A DNA stretch of 35,330 nucleotides, from contig MGTT01000007.1 of assembly GCA_001799575.1 (NCBI GenBank), positions 1-35,330 of the forward strand, in the 5' to 3' direction. The number at the start of each line of letters is the position of its first letter. Positions within the stretch are counted from its first letter, which is position 1. The DNA is from Elusimicrobia bacterium GWA2_56_46 (lineage in GTDB: Bacteria; Elusimicrobiota; Elusimicrobia; Elusimicrobiales; UBA9959). A program made the translations under genes and the position numbers. Below, in pieces: positions 17,179-24,867 of the stretch. A model generated the notes under the pieces. The model worked only from the letters and a program-made list of their open reading frames with translations. It searched no databases and had not been told where the DNA came from.

Positions 17179-18275
17179 AAGTCAACCTGTCCGGCGGTTC
17201 CATCCTCGTCACCGGCGGCGCGGGATTTATCGGTTCCAATTTCATCAGGTACGCGTTCGAGCGGGCCGGTTTCAAGGGCCGGATAATAAATTACGACAAA
17301 CTGACCTACGCCGGCAACCCGGCCAGCCTTAAGGACGTGGCCGCGAAATACGGCAAGCGCGCCTATTCGTTCGTCAAAGGGGACGTCTGCGACTATTCCA
17401 AAGCGCTGCGGACGCTTAAAAAATACCGCGTGAGCGCGATAGTCCATTTCGCGGCCGAAAGCCACGTGGACCGGTCCATCTGCGGCCCCAAAGATTTTAT
17501 CGAGACCAACGTGCACGGCACTTTTTCCATGCTGGAGGCCGCAAGGAACTTCTGGTCCGGCCGCAAAGACGTACGGTTCCACCACATCAGCACCGACGAG
17601 GTCTACGGCTCCCTGGGCCGGACCGGCAGCTTTTCCGAGACCACTCCCTACGATCCGCGCAGCCCCTATTCCGCTTCAAAAGCCTCGTCCGATCACATCG
17701 CCAGGGCCTATTTCCACACCTACGGCCTGCCCGTCAGCGTTTCCAACTGTTCCAATAATTACGGCCCTTACCATTATCCGGAAAAGCTCATCCCGCTGCT
17801 TATTCTGAACGCCCTTGAGGGCAAAGACCTGCCCGTATACGGCGACGGGAAAAACGTCCGCGACTGGCTGTATGTCGAAGACCACTGCGCCGCCGTCTGG
17901 GAAATACTGCGCGAAGGCCGCCCCGGGGAGACCTATAATGTGGGGGGGAACTGCGAGAAAAAGAACATAGACGTCGTAAAGGATATCTGCCGGCTGCTGG
18001 AAAGCGTCCGGCCCTCCGCGGCTAATCCCGCCCTGAAAGGCCGGAAATATTCCGACCTGATAACTTTCGTAAAAGACCGGCCCGGCCACGACCTGCGCTA
18101 CGCCATCAACTCCTCTAAAATAAGGCGCGAGCTCGGCTGGAAACCGGCCCATAATTTCGAGGACGGACTCAGGTCCACCATCAACTGGTATCTCCGGAAC
18201 CCCGCCTGGCTCGCCGTTGTCAGAAAAGCCGCTTATGCCGTCTGGCTGGACAAGAATTACCGCCGCCGGAAATGA
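17175..18275 (+). CDS. rfbB: dTDP-glucose 4,6-dehydratase
   Basis: The 366-residue extended SDR converts dTDP-glucose to dTDP-4-keto-6-deoxyglucose with bound NAD. Family marks: [17 protein letters not shown] (NAD loop), [24 protein letters not shown] (Asp-Glu acid/base pair), [11 protein letters not shown] (YxxxK), [16 protein letters not shown] and [14 protein letters not shown], then [15 protein letters not shown]. It starts within a 4-nt overlap with rfbD and is the last gene of the rhamnose run. Beyond the stop lies an 82-nt gap with a promoter for an unrelated toxin-antitoxin pair. Confidence 0.96.
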   Translation: MKVNLSGGSILVTGGAGFIGSNFIRYAFERAGFKGRIINYDKLTYAGNPASLKDVAAKYGKRAYSFVKGDVCDYSKALRTLKKYRVSAIVHFAAESHVDRSICGPKDFIETNVHGTFSMLEAARNFWSGRKDVRFHHISTDEVYGSLGRTGSFSETTPYDPRSPYSASKASSDHIARAYFHTYGLPVSVSNCSNNYGPYHYPEKLIPLLILNALEGKDLPVYGDGKNVRDWLYVEDHCAAVWEILREGRPGETYNVGGNCEKKNIDVVKDICRLLESVRPSAANPALKGRKYSDLITFVKDRPGHDLRYAINSSKIRRELGWKPAHNFEDGLRSTINWYLRNPAWLAVVRKAAYAVWLDKNYRRRK

Positions 18276-18305
18276 CGCCGGTTCGAGATGTTTTTCTCCG
18301 CAAAA

Positions 18306-18314
18306 TGCTAAAAT
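18306..18314 (+). promoter_or_regulatory. Extended -10 promoter of the MNT-HEPN pair
   Basis: TGCTAAAAT fits TGn plus TAWAAT. It lies in the gap after rfbB; a start near 18321 would yield a leader of about 37 nt containing GGAGGAG (18322-18328). Unlike the other promoters listed here, it is not leaderless. Confidence 0.45.
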
Positions 18315-18357
18315 AAACGGCGGAGGAGATGAGGCGGAATACTCGGTTCGCAGCGCC

Positions 18358-18666
18358 ATGAATTTACTGCATTATCCGGTAGAAAAGCTCAAAGCGGATC
18401 TGATCGCCATTGCCGGCCGGCGTCTTGACCTTGCCGAATACAGGCTTTTTTTCTTCGGCTCGCGCGTAACAAATAAAGGTAACGATCATTCCGACGTGGA
18501 TGTGGGCGTTGAAGGCCCGGCCCCGATCCCGGAAGAGATACTCGGCGCCATAAAGGACGACCTGGAAAAGTTGCCCGTGCTGTATAAAATAGATTTTGTG
18601 GATTTCGCTTCCGTTTCCGAAGACTTCAAGAAAGTCGCCCTTGCCAGGATCGAGGTTATAAAATGA
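18358..18666 (+). CDS. MNT-type nucleotidyltransferase (MntA-like antitoxin)
   Basis: The 102-residue minimal nucleotidyltransferase carries the complete GSX10DXD motif: G34-S35, then ten residues, D46-V-D48. In the characterised MntA-HepT (type VII) systems the MNT protein transfers AMP residues to a tyrosine of the HEPN toxin and so neutralises it. It overlaps the HEPN gene by 4 nt (ATGA), so the two are made together. ATG 18358 gives a normal family length; its only Shine-Dalgarno candidate (GGAGGAG at 18322-18328) is far upstream, so a non-ATG start closer to it cannot be excluded. Antitoxin is the most probable role, but HI0073-type MNT proteins were first described simply as nucleotidyltransferases. 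Confidence 0.85.
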   Translation: MNLLHYPVEKLKADLIAIAGRRLDLAEYRLFFFGSRVTNKGNDHSDVDVGVEGPAPIPEEILGAIKDDLEKLPVLYKIDFVDFASVSEDFKKVALARIEVIK

Positions 18667-19043
18667 CCAAACAGGACGCCCAATCGGCCCAATTTAAAAA
18701 AGCTCTGGCCCGCCTTAATGAAGCCCTTGCCGCCCCCCAAAGCGATATCGTGCGCGACTCGGCGATACAACGTTTTGAGTTCTCCATAGATATGGCGTGG
18801 AAACTGCTGAAAACCTGTCTTGAGGAAAAGCATGGTGTTGTCTGCCAGTCCCCCAAGGAGTGCTTCAGGGAAGCTTATAAACAAAAAGTGCTTCCCTATG
18901 ACGAATTCTGGCTGGAACTTGTGGATATGCGTAACCAGACGTCCCACACATACAAAGAAGAACTGGCGCAAAACGTCTTTGAGCGCCTGCCCAAAGCCGC
19001 CGAGTATCTGGCGGCGCTTTTGAAAGCCGTAGAGCGGAAGTAG
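18663..19043 (+). CDS. HEPN-domain protein (HI0074/HepT-like toxin)
   Basis: The 126-residue all-helical protein matches the HI0074-like nucleotidyltransferase substrate-binding family (HEPN clan). The C-terminal motif RNQTSHTY is exactly R-X4-H-X-Y (R90, H95, Y97): in HepT toxins R and H form the RNase active site and Y is the residue AMPylated by the antitoxin. It directly overlaps the MNT gene. The pair sits between rfbB and rfbF within a glycan region, breaking the biosynthetic gene order, and probably came in as a mobile addiction cassette. All key residues are present, so the module looks intact. Confidence 0.85.
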   Translation: MTKQDAQSAQFKKALARLNEALAAPQSDIVRDSAIQRFEFSIDMAWKLLKTCLEEKHGVVCQSPKECFREAYKQKVLPYDEFWLELVDMRNQTSHTYKEELAQNVFERLPKAAEYLAALLKAVERK

Positions 19044-19078
19044 CGGAACAAAATAATTACTTTGCAAAGAGGTTTTCC

Positions 19079-19849
19079 ATGAAAGTAGTGATACTGGCCG
19101 GCGGGATGGGCACCCGCTTGAGCGAAGAGACCGACCTGAAGCCCAAACCGATGGTGGAGATAGGCGAAAAGCCCATGCTCTGGCATATCATGAAACTTTA
19201 TTCCCATTACGGGTATAACGATTTCATCATCTGCCTCGGTTACAAGGGCTACCTGATCAAAGAATACTTCGCGAACTATTTCCTGCACCAGGCGGACGTC
19301 ACCATAGACATGAAGACCAATAAAATGGAGGTTCACCACCGGAAAGCGGAACCCTGGAAAGTCACGCTGGTGGACACCGGCGTAAATACCATGACCGGCG
19401 GCAGGATAAAGCGGGTGGAAAAGTATATCGGCGGCAAACCTTTCCTGCTCACTTACGGCGACGGCCTCTCCGACGTCAATATAAAGGATCTTGTGGCGTT
19501 CCATAAAAAAAGCGGCAAATCAGCCACGCTTACCGCGATCCAGACCCTGGGGCGCTTCGGCGCGCTGGAGATAAACGCGCGGGGCGGCGTCAACTCGTTC
19601 CGCGAGAAACCGCCGGGCGACGGCGCCTGGATCAACGGCGGATTTTTTGTGCTGGAGCCCCGGGTGCTCGGGTATATCGGGGACGACTCCACGATCTGGG
19701 AACGCGGCCCGCTTGAGCGCCTGGCCCGGGAAAACAGCCTGGGCGCGTATAAACACAAGGGGTTCTGGAAATGCATGGACACCCTGCGCGACAAGCAGGA
19801 GTTTGAAAAGCTCTGGCGCGACAAAGCGGCGCCCTGGAGAAAATCATAG
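19079..19849 (+). CDS. rfbF: Glucose-1-phosphate cytidylyltransferase
   Basis: It opens the CDP-deoxysugar pathway: glucose-1-phosphate plus CTP gives CDP-glucose. The 256-residue length is typical. Marks: [33 protein letters not shown] at the N-terminus, then [12 protein letters not shown], the [16 protein letters not shown] stretch specific to this subfamily, [11 protein letters not shown] (metal site) and [23 protein letters not shown] (19068-19072) precedes the ATG. Its product serves rfbG (23697) and rfbH (25633), from which it is separated by the GDP-fucose genes gmd and manC and an ATPase gene. Confidence 0.96.
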   Translation: MKVVILAGGMGTRLSEETDLKPKPMVEIGEKPMLWHIMKLYSHYGYNDFIICLGYKGYLIKEYFANYFLHQADVTIDMKTNKMEVHHRKAEPWKVTLVDTGVNTMTGGRIKRVEKYIGGKPFLLTYGDGLSDVNIKDLVAFHKKSGKSATLTAIQTLGRFGALEINARGGVNSFREKPPGDGAWINGGFFVLEPRVLGYIGDDSTIWERGPLERLARENSLGAYKHKGFWKCMDTLRDKQEFEKLWRDKAAPWRKS

Positions 19850-19863
19850 TTCGAGAGGAAACA

Positions 19864-20982
19864 ATGACCAAAAAAGCTTTGATCACCGGCATCACCGGGC
19901 AGGACGGCGCGTATCTCACCGAGTTCCTGCTGGCAAAAGGCTATGAAGTCTACGGCGTAAGAAGAAGAGTTTCCGTGGATAACGCCTCACGCCTGCGGCA
20001 GTATTTAGGCAAAGATTTCAAACATCCCGGGCTGAAGCTGGTGTACGGCGACATGACCGATTCCGCCAGCGTGGCCGGCCTTATCGCGAAAATAAAACCG
20101 GCGGAAATTTACAACCTGGCCGCCCAGAGCCACGTCGCGGTCAGCTTCGAGCAGCCGGAATATACAGCCAATTGCGACGCCGTAGGCACGCTCCGCATCC
20201 TGGAAGCCGTCAAGACGCTGGGGCTGCTTAAAACGACAAGGATCTACCAGGCCTCCACGTCGGAGCTTTACGGCAAGGTGCGCGAGATCCCCCAGAACGA
20301 AAACACGCCTTTTCACCCCAGATCGCCTTACGGCGTCGCCAAGCTTTACGGCTACTGGATCACGGTGAACTACCGCGAATCCTACGGCGCTTTCGCCTCC
20401 AACGGCATCCTCTTCAACCACGAGTCGGCCCTGCGCGGCGAAACTTTCGTCACCCGCAAGGTCACCATCGCGCTTGCCCGGATACTCCTGGGGCTGGACA
20501 AGTGCCTTTACATGGGCAATCTGAACTCCAGGCGGGACTGGGGCCACGCCAGGGATTACGTGGAAGCCATGTGGCTGATACTCCAGCAGAAGGAGGCCGG
20601 CGATTTCGTCATCGCTACCGGCAAGCAGTACTCCGTGCGGCAATTCATAGAAGAAGCCGCGAAACTGATGGGCGTCGCCGTAAAATGGGAAGGAAAGGGC
20701 CTCAAGGAGCGCGGCGTGGCGTCGGAGATCTCCAGGCCGCATCCGGATTCGGGGATAACTCCCGGCATGGTCAAACTTAAAAAAGGCGACGTCATCGTCC
20801 GCATCGATCCCGCTTTCTTCAGGCCGGCGGAAGTGGAAACCCTGCTGGGCGATCCGGCCAGGGCCCGCAAGAAGCTGGGCTGGAAGCCGAAAGTCCATTT
20901 CAGGGAACTTGTGAAAGAAATGATCTTCGCCGACCTCACGGCGGCGCGGAAAGAACTTTATCTGAAAGCCGGCGGATTTTGA
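19864..20982 (+). CDS. gmd: GDP-mannose 4,6-dehydratase
   Basis: The 372-residue SDR converts GDP-mannose to GDP-4-keto-6-deoxymannose, the first step to GDP-L-fucose (also to GDP-rhamnose or colitose routes). Marks: [17 protein letters not shown] (NADP loop), [32 protein letters not shown] (Thr-Ser-Glu catalytic), [15 protein letters not shown] (YxxxK), [19 protein letters not shown] and [21 protein letters not shown] precedes the ATG. fcl at 27036 completes the pathway to GDP-L-fucose, and manC follows immediately. Confidence 0.97.
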   Translation: MTKKALITGITGQDGAYLTEFLLAKGYEVYGVRRRVSVDNASRLRQYLGKDFKHPGLKLVYGDMTDSASVAGLIAKIKPAEIYNLAAQSHVAVSFEQPEYTANCDAVGTLRILEAVKTLGLLKTTRIYQASTSELYGKVREIPQNENTPFHPRSPYGVAKLYGYWITVNYRESYGAFASNGILFNHESALRGETFVTRKVTIALARILLGLDKCLYMGNLNSRRDWGHARDYVEAMWLILQQKEAGDFVIATGKQYSVRQFIEEAAKLMGVAVKWEGKGLKERGVASEISRPHPDSGITPGMVKLKKGDVIVRIDPAFFRPAEVETLLGDPARARKKLGWKPKVHFRELVKEMIFADLTAARKELYLKAGGF

Positions 20983-20983
20983 C

Positions 20984-22423
20984 ATGAAAGCTATCATACT
21001 CGCTGGCGGATCCGGCACCAGGCTCTGGCCGGTCTCAAGATACGGCCTCCCCAAACAGTTCATGAAACTGGAGGGAGACAAATCGCTCCTGGCCCGCACC
21101 ATTGAAAGGCTGCTGCAGGTCTGTTCCGCGAAAGACATCTACGTCATCACCAACGACGACTATAAATTCCACGTCAAGGAAGACCTCAAGAGCGTCTCAA
21201 AGGATCTCGAAGACAATATCATCCTGGAGCCGGCCGGCAGGAACACCGCCCCCGCCATAGCCCTGACCGTGAAATACTGCCTGGAAAAATTGAAATGCCG
21301 CAGGGACGAGACTATCCTCATCTGCCCGTCCGACCACATTATCAAACCGGTGGAGAAGTTCGCGCAATACGCCAGGCAGGCGGAGGAGGTGGCGAAAAAG
21401 GGCTTCATAGTCACTTTCGGCGTCATCCCGGACAGGCCGGAAACCGGCTACGGGTATATCAAGAGGGGAGCAAAACTGGTCACAGGTCACAAGTCACAAG
21501 TCACAGGTAAAGAATCCGCCTATGGCGAGGTTTACCGCGTCGCCAGGTTCGCGGAGAAGCCGGATCAGGAGACGGCCGGGAAATATCTTAAGGACGGCGG
21601 TTATTACTGGAACTCCGGAATGTTCGCGTTCACGCCGACGGTCATGCTCGCGGAATTAAAAAAATACGCGCCCGATATCTGCCGGCGCCTGCGGAAGAAC
21701 CTCGCCGGGCTGACCGCCGATTTCGCCTCCATGCCGAATATCTCCATAGATTACGCGGTGATGGAGAAATCCTCGCGCGCGGCCGTCCTGCCGTTAAAGC
21801 TTACCTGGTCCGATATCGGTTCCTGGGATTCCCTGCCCGAGATAACCGAGGCCGACGCCAAAGGGAATGTCAGGATCGGCGACGTGCTGGATATAGACAC
21901 CAGAAATTCTATCATCGTCGGCGGCGGCAGGCTGATCTCCACTGTCGGCGTGAAAGATCTGATCGTGGTGGATACGGAAGACGCCCTGCTCATCATAAAG
22001 CGCGGCGAGGCCCAGAGGGTTAAGGACGTCGTTGGCCTGCTGAAAGGGAGCAAACGGAAAGAGGTGATGGAGCACACCACCGCCTACCGCCCCTGGGGCA
22101 GCTATACGATCCTGGAAGAAGGGCCGCGCTATAAGATAAAGCGTATAATGGTGAAGCCGCAGCAGAAATTGAGCCGCCAGCTGCACCATCACCGGTCGGA
22201 ACACTGGATCGTGGTCAAGGGCATGGCCAAAGTTTCCATCGGGAGCAATGACAGTTTTGTGCATGAAAATGAAAGCACCTATGTGCCCAAGTCCACCCTG
22301 CACCGCCTGGAGAACCCCGGCAAAGTCCCCCTTGAGGTCATAGAAGTCCAGAACGGGGAATACGTGGAGGAAGACGACATAATCCGCGTGGACGACGTGT
22401 ACGGCCGCGGCGGTAAAAAATAA
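20984..22423 (+). CDS. manC: Mannose-1-phosphate guanylyltransferase / mannose-6-phosphate isomerase
   Basis: The 479-residue bifunctional protein makes GDP-mannose. The N-terminal guanylyltransferase (1-350) has [39 protein letters not shown] and RFAEKPDQ. The C-terminal cupin (about 365-475), with RPWGSYTILEEGPRYKIKRI and LHHHRSEHWIVV (metal histidines), is the type II phosphomannose isomerase. It begins 1 nt after gmd. A coding stretch of four 7-bp units (21478-21505) sits between GYIKRG and VYRVARFAEKP, producing LVTGHKSQVTGK in a loop. The reading frame is open, but gain or loss of any number of units not divisible by three would truncate the protein. Phosphomannomutase is not encoded in the window. 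Confidence 0.95.
   Translation: MKAIILAGGSGTRLWPVSRYGLPKQFMKLEGDKSLLARTIERLLQVCSAKDIYVITNDDYKFHVKEDLKSVSKDLEDNIILEPAGRNTAPAIALTVKYCLEKLKCRRDETILICPSDHIIKPVEKFAQYARQAEEVAKKGFIVTFGVIPDRPETGYGYIKRGAKLVTGHKSQVTGKESAYGEVYRVARFAEKPDQETAGKYLKDGGYYWNSGMFAFTPTVMLAELKKYAPDICRRLRKNLAGLTADFASMPNISIDYAVMEKSSRAAVLPLKLTWSDIGSWDSLPEITEADAKGNVRIGDVLDIDTRNSIIVGGGRLISTVGVKDLIVVDTEDALLIIKRGEAQRVKDVVGLLKGSKRKEVMEHTTAYRPWGSYTILEEGPRYKIKRIMVKPQQKLSRQLHHHRSEHWIVVKGMAKVSIGSNDSFVHENESTYVPKSTLHRLENPGKVPLEVIEVQNGEYVEEDDIIRVDDVYGRGGKK
21478..21505. repeat. Heptanucleotide tandem repeat inside manC (4 units of RGTCACA)
   Basis: GGTCACA occurs at 21478-21484 and 21485-21491, AGTCACA at 21492-21498 and 21499-21505, followed by GGT. 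The period (7) is not a multiple of three, so slippage changes the reading frame. It lies in a surface-loop position of the guanylyltransferase domain. Confidence 0.9.
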
Positions 22424-22480
22424 AATTTAACCCGTAAGTGAAAAAATACGCATAAAATTTTGATTACAGGTTAAATTTTA
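22421..22480. repeat. Long inverted repeat upstream of the first DUF4143 ATPase gene
   Basis: TAAAATTTAACC (22421-22432) is perfectly complementary to GGTTAAATTTTA (22469-22480). After one mismatch the pairing continues GTAA (22434-22437) with TTAC (22464-22467). This gives a 17-position stem with one mismatch around a 26-nt AT-rich loop. The left arm includes the manC stop codon and the right arm overlaps the predicted promoter. It could be a bidirectional stem-loop, an operator, or the trace of a mobile element end. Confidence 0.7.
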
Positions 22481-22488
22481 TATAGAAT
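22460..22488 (+). promoter_or_regulatory. Promoter of the first DUF4143 ATPase gene
   Basis: TTGATT (22460-22465) and TAGAAT (22483-22488) are separated by 17 bp. The -10 box ends 5 nt before ATG 22494, so the message would start at about the start codon. The right arm of the inverted repeat covers most of the spacer, a position where an operator would block RNA polymerase. Confidence 0.5.
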
Positions 22489-22493
22489 AGGAT

Positions 22494-23672
22494 ATGTTCA
22501 AAAAGCGCTACCTCACCGCCCACATAGCTGCCGACATGGCTGAAAAGATGGTTTTCATCGGCGGCCCGCGCCAGGTAGGCAAAACCACGCTTTCCACAGG
22601 CCTTCTTAAAGAATACTTTTCCGACATAGCCTATTTCCTCTGGGACAATAGGCAGGATCGTAAAAATATGCTGGCATCCAACTGGCCCGGTTCCGCCCGG
22701 GTAATAGTGCTGGATGAATTGCATAAAATGAAAGGCTGGAAAGGCTATGTCAAAGGGGAATATGACAAGCTTAAAGATAGGTATAAATTCCTGGTTACGG
22801 GCAGCGCCAGGCTGGATGTTTTCCGCAAAGGCGGGGACTCGCTGCAGGGCCGCTACCATTATTACAGGATGCACCCCTTTACGCTGGCGGAAATGCTTCA
22901 CGCGGACAATTCCGGTATTAAGCCGTTCACTGAATTGGGAATTAAGCCGCGCGCGGCTTCCGCTGAACTGGCGCTGCTTGAAAAGTTCGGCGGCTTTCCG
23001 GAACCGCTTTCAAAACAGAGCGAAACGTCCCTGCGGCGCTGGCATAACGAGCGCATTGAGCGCCTCTTCAGGGAGGATATACGCGACGTGGAAGTTGTGC
23101 GGGATATCAGTTCCATGAAACTTCTGGGGGACATCCTGCCGGAGAGAGCGGGGGGGCTTCTTTCGATAAATTCTCTGCGGGAAGATCTTAACGCCAGCCA
23201 CGGCGCCGTGGCGCGCTGGGTGGAACTGCTGGAGACTTTTTACTATATTTTCAGGATTTATCCATATGCCACCTCCAGGTATAAGTCCATGAAAAAAGAG
23301 CCCAAGGTTTACCTGTGGGATTGGTCGGAGGCCGGCGATCCGGCCAAAAGGTTTGAAAATATTGTCGCGTCCCATCTGCTTAAGCTGGTGCATTTTCTGC
23401 GCGACAGGCACGGTTATAAAGCGGAGCTTAATTTCCTGCGCGACCTGGACCGCAAGCGCGAAGTGGATTTTGTGGTCTCTGTGGACAATAAGCCCTGGTT
23501 CAGCGTAGAGGCCAAACTAAACGACGATTCCGTGTCCCCCAACCTGTCTTATTTCAAAGAAAAACTGGATATTCCGTTCAGCTACCAGGTTGTGGGAAAA
23601 AAAGGGATAGATCGGCTGAGCGGGGGGATACGGGTTGTTTCCGCGGACCGTTTCTTTACCGCGTTGATCTGA
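22494..23672 (+). CDS. AAA ATPase of the AAA_14/DUF4143 family
   Basis: The 392-residue protein has Walker A GPRQVGKT (24-31), Walker B RVIVLDELHK, the sensor segment FLVTGSARLDVFRKGGDSLQGRY and the family C-terminal DUF4143 part, which ends with a PD-(D/E)XK-like EVDFVV-x-FSVEAKL signature. The biological role of this widespread family is not established. The gene breaks the sugar-nucleotide series between manC and rfbG. It has no Shine-Dalgarno beyond AGG two bases from the ATG, and the -10 lies just ahead, so a leaderless start is likely. A second, only distantly similar member is at 30879. This one looks intact. Confidence 0.85.
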   Translation: MFKKRYLTAHIAADMAEKMVFIGGPRQVGKTTLSTGLLKEYFSDIAYFLWDNRQDRKNMLASNWPGSARVIVLDELHKMKGWKGYVKGEYDKLKDRYKFLVTGSARLDVFRKGGDSLQGRYHYYRMHPFTLAEMLHADNSGIKPFTELGIKPRAASAELALLEKFGGFPEPLSKQSETSLRRWHNERIERLFREDIRDVEVVRDISSMKLLGDILPERAGGLLSINSLREDLNASHGAVARWVELLETFYYIFRIYPYATSRYKSMKKEPKVYLWDWSEAGDPAKRFENIVASHLLKLVHFLRDRHGYKAELNFLRDLDRKREVDFVVSVDNKPWFSVEAKLNDDSVSPNLSYFKEKLDIPFSYQVVGKKGIDRLSGGIRVVSADRFFTALI

Positions 23673-23696
23673 TTCGCTTGTACGCAAGAACAAATT

Positions 23697-24860
23697 ATGT
23701 CCGCCAACTCTAAAACTTTCCAAACTTCCAACTCCCGCACTTTTTGGCGCGGCAAAAAAGTGTTCCTCACGGGCCATACCGGCTTCAAGGGCGCCTGGCT
23801 CTCCCTCTGGCTGGACGCCCTGGGCGCCGAAGTAACCGGCTACGCGCTCAAGCCTCCCACCAGGCCCAGCCTTTTTGAACTGTGCCGGGCGGGCCGGTTC
23901 ATGAACTCCGTCATAGCCGATATCCGGGACGCCGCCCGCCTGCGGAAAGCCGTCCTGGCGGCCAGGCCAGAAATTATAATTCACATGGCCGCCCAGCCCC
24001 TCGTGAGGCGCTCCTATAAAGATCCGCGCGAGACTTATGAGACAAATATCATGGGCACCGTGAATCTGCTGGAAGCGGTCGGAAAATGCGCTTCCGTAAA
24101 GGCCGTGGTCAACGTCACCACCGACAAATGCTACGAAAACAAAGAGCATCTGCGCGGCTATAAAGAGGACGAGCCCCTTGGCGGTTACGACCCCTATTCC
24201 AGCAGCAAAGCCTGTTCGGAACTCGTCACCTCCGCCTACCGCAGTTCTTTCTTCAATCCCAAATCCTATTCCGCCTCTTATAAACCCTCATCCCTCATCC
24301 CTCATCCCTCATCCCTTTGTCACCATGTGGCCCTCGCCTCGGCCCGCGCCGGTAATGTCATAGGCGGGGGGGATTGGGCCGCCGACCGGCTTATCCCCGA
24401 TATCCTGGGAGCGTTTTTGAAAGGGCGGAAAGTTTTGATACGCAATCCCAGGGCCATACGCCCCTGGCAGTACGTGCTGGAACCCCTGGGCGGCTATCTC
24501 CTGCTTGCGCAAAGGCTTTTTGAAAAGGGCCCGGCTTTCGCCGAGTCCTGGAATTTCGGCCCGGAAGAAGCCGATGCCAGGAACGTGGAATGGATCGTCA
24601 AAAGAATGTGCGCGAAATGGGGCAAGGGAGCTTCTTATGTTCTTGACAAAGGCCGGCATCCCCACGAGGCGCATTATCTGAAGCTGGATTGCGCCAAAGC
24701 CCGGGCCAGGCTGGGCTGGCGCCCGCGCTGGCATATCGGAACGGCTATAGACAAAATAATCGAATGGACACTGGCGTACAAGAGCAAAGCCGATATGCGG
24801 AAAGTGTGCTTAAGGCAGATAGGGGAGTATAATGCCATAGGCCATAAGGCCAGCGAGTAG
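23697..24860 (+). CDS. rfbG: CDP-glucose 4,6-dehydratase
   Basis: Second step of CDP-3,6-dideoxyhexose synthesis. The 387 residues exceed the usual ~360. Marks: FWRGKKVFLTGHTGFKGAWLSLWL (NAD loop), MAAQPLVRRSYKDPRETYETNIMGTVNLLEA, NVTTDKCYENKE, GGYDPYSSSKACSELV (YxxxK), SARAGNVIGGGDWAADRLIPD and RPWQYVLEPLGGYL. The extra length comes from a low-complexity N-terminal extension (residues 2-15, from AACT-rich DNA at 23703-23736) and from a loop encoded by four heptamer units CCCTCAT at 24285-24312, between SFFNPKSY and HHVALASARAG. The 3' end carries another two heptamer units. ATG 23697 has no clear Shine-Dalgarno; translation could start later, but FWRGKKVFLTG must be included. Confidence 0.93.
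   Translation: MSANSKTFQTSNSRTFWRGKKVFLTGHTGFKGAWLSLWLDALGAEVTGYALKPPTRPSLFELCRAGRFMNSVIADIRDAARLRKAVLAARPEIIIHMAAQPLVRRSYKDPRETYETNIMGTVNLLEAVGKCASVKAVVNVTTDKCYENKEHLRGYKEDEPLGGYDPYSSSKACSELVTSAYRSSFFNPKSYSASYKPSSLIPHPSSLCHHVALASARAGNVIGGGDWAADRLIPDILGAFLKGRKVLIRNPRAIRPWQYVLEPLGGYLLLAQRLFEKGPAFAESWNFGPEEADARNVEWIVKRMCAKWGKGASYVLDKGRHPHEAHYLKLDCAKARARLGWRPRWHIGTAIDKIIEWTLAYKSKADMRKVCLRQIGEYNAIGHKASE
24285..24312. repeat. Heptanucleotide tandem repeat inside rfbG (4 units of CCCTCAT)
   Basis: Units lie at 24285-24291, 24292-24298, 24299-24305 and 24306-24312, all identical, followed by a partial CCCT. They encode the run SSLIPHPSSL in the dehydratase. A change by one or two units would shift the frame upstream of the conserved GNVIGGGDW segment. 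Confidence 0.92.
24834..24847. repeat. Short heptamer pair at the 3' end of rfbG
   Basis: GCCATAG (24834-24840) and GCCATAA (24841-24847) match the words of the arrays at 9402-9436 and 11521-11548. They encode the last residues of RfbG (AIGHK). The next bases keep the pattern only loosely. Confidence 0.5.
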
Positions 24861-24867
24861 CGTTATC

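Noticed and set aside
18329-18361. Ten-codon leader peptide before the MNT gene
   Set aside because: The frame starts right after GGAGGAG but with spacing too short to be convincing, has no distinctive content and overlaps the MNT ATG by chance as far as I can tell.
21478-21520. Frameshift or assembly error in manC
   Set aside because: The heptamer run keeps the frame, and conserved VYRVARFAEKP follows immediately. A matching heptamer array in rfbG makes random error unlikely.
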